This document shows, in pieces, positions 5,230-6,038 of a stretch of DNA of 6,038 nucleotides. Each line of letters begins with the position of its first letter. The stretch's first letter is position 1. The translations under genes were made by a program, and so were the position numbers. This stretch comes from JBHIDJ01 sp046760105 (GTDB taxonomy: Bacteria > Pseudomonadota > Gammaproteobacteria > Acidiferrobacterales > SPGG2): NCBI GenBank assembly GCA_046760105.1, contig JBHIDJ010000174.1:1-6038 (forward strand), written 5' to 3'. The notes beneath the pieces were generated by a model. The model saw nothing but the letters and a program-made list of their open reading frames with translations. It made no database searches and was not told the DNA's origin.

Positions 5230-6038
5230 ATGAAAGCCATGGTTGTCCTTGCTCTATTGCGCTTGCTGGCTGTATTGCCGCTAAGGTTAAACCATAGCGT
5301 CGGCGACCTGATCGGTCGGCTGTACGTGTTAATCCCCAACCGTCGGCGTCGAGTCGCACAGGTTAATGTCGACCTATGTTATCCGGATCAGGACGAAAAA
5401 TGGCGCCGAAGCGTGATGGTCGACAGCCTAAAGGAGTCAGCCAAGGTGTTCACAGAATTAAGCCCACTCTGGTATTGGAATCAAGAGAGACTGATGAAGC
5501 TGGTAGTAGACGTCTCTGGCGAGACAGTTCTAGAAGACGCCCTTGCCAAACGCACTGGAGTTATCATTTTATTTCCCCATATCGGATGCTGGGAGATGGT
5601 CAACTCATATGTTTCGAGCCGTCTGCAGGTCCGTTTCACGGTCTTGTTCCGACCTGAGCAGATGGAGGCCTTGCAACCGTCAATGCAATGCGGTCGTGAA
5701 CGGTTTGGGGCCCGCCTCGTGTCCACAGACTTCAATGGCGTGCGGGCACTTTACAGAGCACTAAATGCTGGAGAGGTTATCGGCATTTTGCCGGATCAGG
5801 AGCCTCAGCGTGATGCGGGGGTGTTTGCACCTTTCTTTGGCATCCCCGCTTACACAATGTCACTGCTCCCTCGACTAGCTCAGAAAACGCGGGCCCCCGT
5901 TGTGACCGCTATGATGGAACGGTTGCCGGCGGGTAAGGGCTACAAGCTTCATTATCTTCCAGTGAGTGACGCTATTTATGACGAAAACCCCGTAGTTTCA
6001 GCGACAGCCGTAAACGATGCAGTACAAGCCTGCATTGC
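5230..6038 (+). CDS. LpxL/HtrB-family lipid A late acyltransferase (3' end outside window)
   Basis: The first 269 residues are visible and the frame is still open at the window edge. The protein belongs to the LpxL/HtrB/MsbB family, which moves a secondary acyl chain from acyl-ACP onto lipid A at the cytoplasmic face of the inner membrane. The catalytic HX4E motif is HIGCWE at 117-122 (H117, E122). Other family marks are LFRP at 139-142, RFGARLVSTD at 158-167, GILPDQEPQ at 185-193 and VFAPFFGIPAYT at 198-209. Residues 1-20 form one hydrophobic, Leu-rich anchor. Family members run near 290-310 residues, so roughly 20-40 are missing. ATG 5230 is the first start after an in-frame TAA at 5209-5211; ATG 5239 is possible, and neither has a clear ribosome site. 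The pathway is clear, but chain length and acylation position cannot be told from this sequence. It is transcribed divergently from hslO. Confidence 0.92.
   Translation, partial: MKAMVVLALLRLLAVLPLRLNHSVGDLIGRLYVLIPNRRRRVAQVNVDLCYPDQDEKWRRSVMVDSLKESAKVFTELSPLWYWNQERLMKLVVDVSGETVLEDALAKRTGVIILFPHIGCWEMVNSYVSSRLQVRFTVLFRPEQMEALQPSMQCGRERFGARLVSTDFNGVRALYRALNAGEVIGILPDQEPQRDAGVFAPFFGIPAYTMSLLPRLAQKTRAPVVTAMMERLPAGKGYKLHYLPVSDAIYDENPVVSATAVNDAVQACI

Overview
The window reads as an ordinary chromosomal segment of a gammaproteobacterium with roughly even base composition. The pairing of Hsp15 (hslR) and Hsp33 (hslO), a lipid A-type late acyltransferase, a long BrkB/YihY membrane protein and an FNR/ANR-like box all point to Gammaproteobacteria. 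I cannot name the genus from the sequence. No phage, transposase, CRISPR array, rRNA or tRNA was seen.

Layout, left to right. Positions 11-1405 (+) encode a YihY/BrkB family inner-membrane protein with an extra C-terminal cytoplasmic domain. It converges with, and overlaps by 7 bases, a leftward set of genes. In transcription order (minus strand) these are hslO (Hsp33, 4773-3877), hslR (Hsp15, 3523-3122), a small cytosolic kinase-fold protein (2968-2246) and a PP2C-type phosphatase (2229-1399). The kinase and phosphatase are 16 bases apart and almost certainly form one operon. A candidate promoter with a palindrome near its start point lies in the gap between hslR and the kinase. From 5230 rightward (+) lies the N-terminal 269 residues of an LpxL/HtrB-like acyltransferase, cut off by the window end.

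The two long gaps are the most informative non-coding parts. The 456-base gap 4774-5229 contains a 25-codon remnant (4795-4872, minus) that matches the N-terminus of GH15 glucoamylase/trehalase-like proteins. It keeps a good Shine-Dalgarno sequence, and an FNR/ANR-like box sits upstream. The remnant is in the same reading frame as hslO, separated only by a TAG and seven codons. It looks as though a GH15 gene lost its body and its control region now stands directly in front of hslO. The 353-base gap 3524-3876 holds a weak terminator candidate and a 46-codon ORF of unknown status.

Functionally, hslO and hslR belong to protein and ribosome rescue under heat or oxidative stress. The kinase/phosphatase pair suggests reversible Ser/Thr phosphorylation of an unidentified target. 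The acyltransferase belongs to envelope lipid synthesis. No wholly new system is evident. The most unusual items are the captured GH15 promoter region and the kinase with a very short activation segment.
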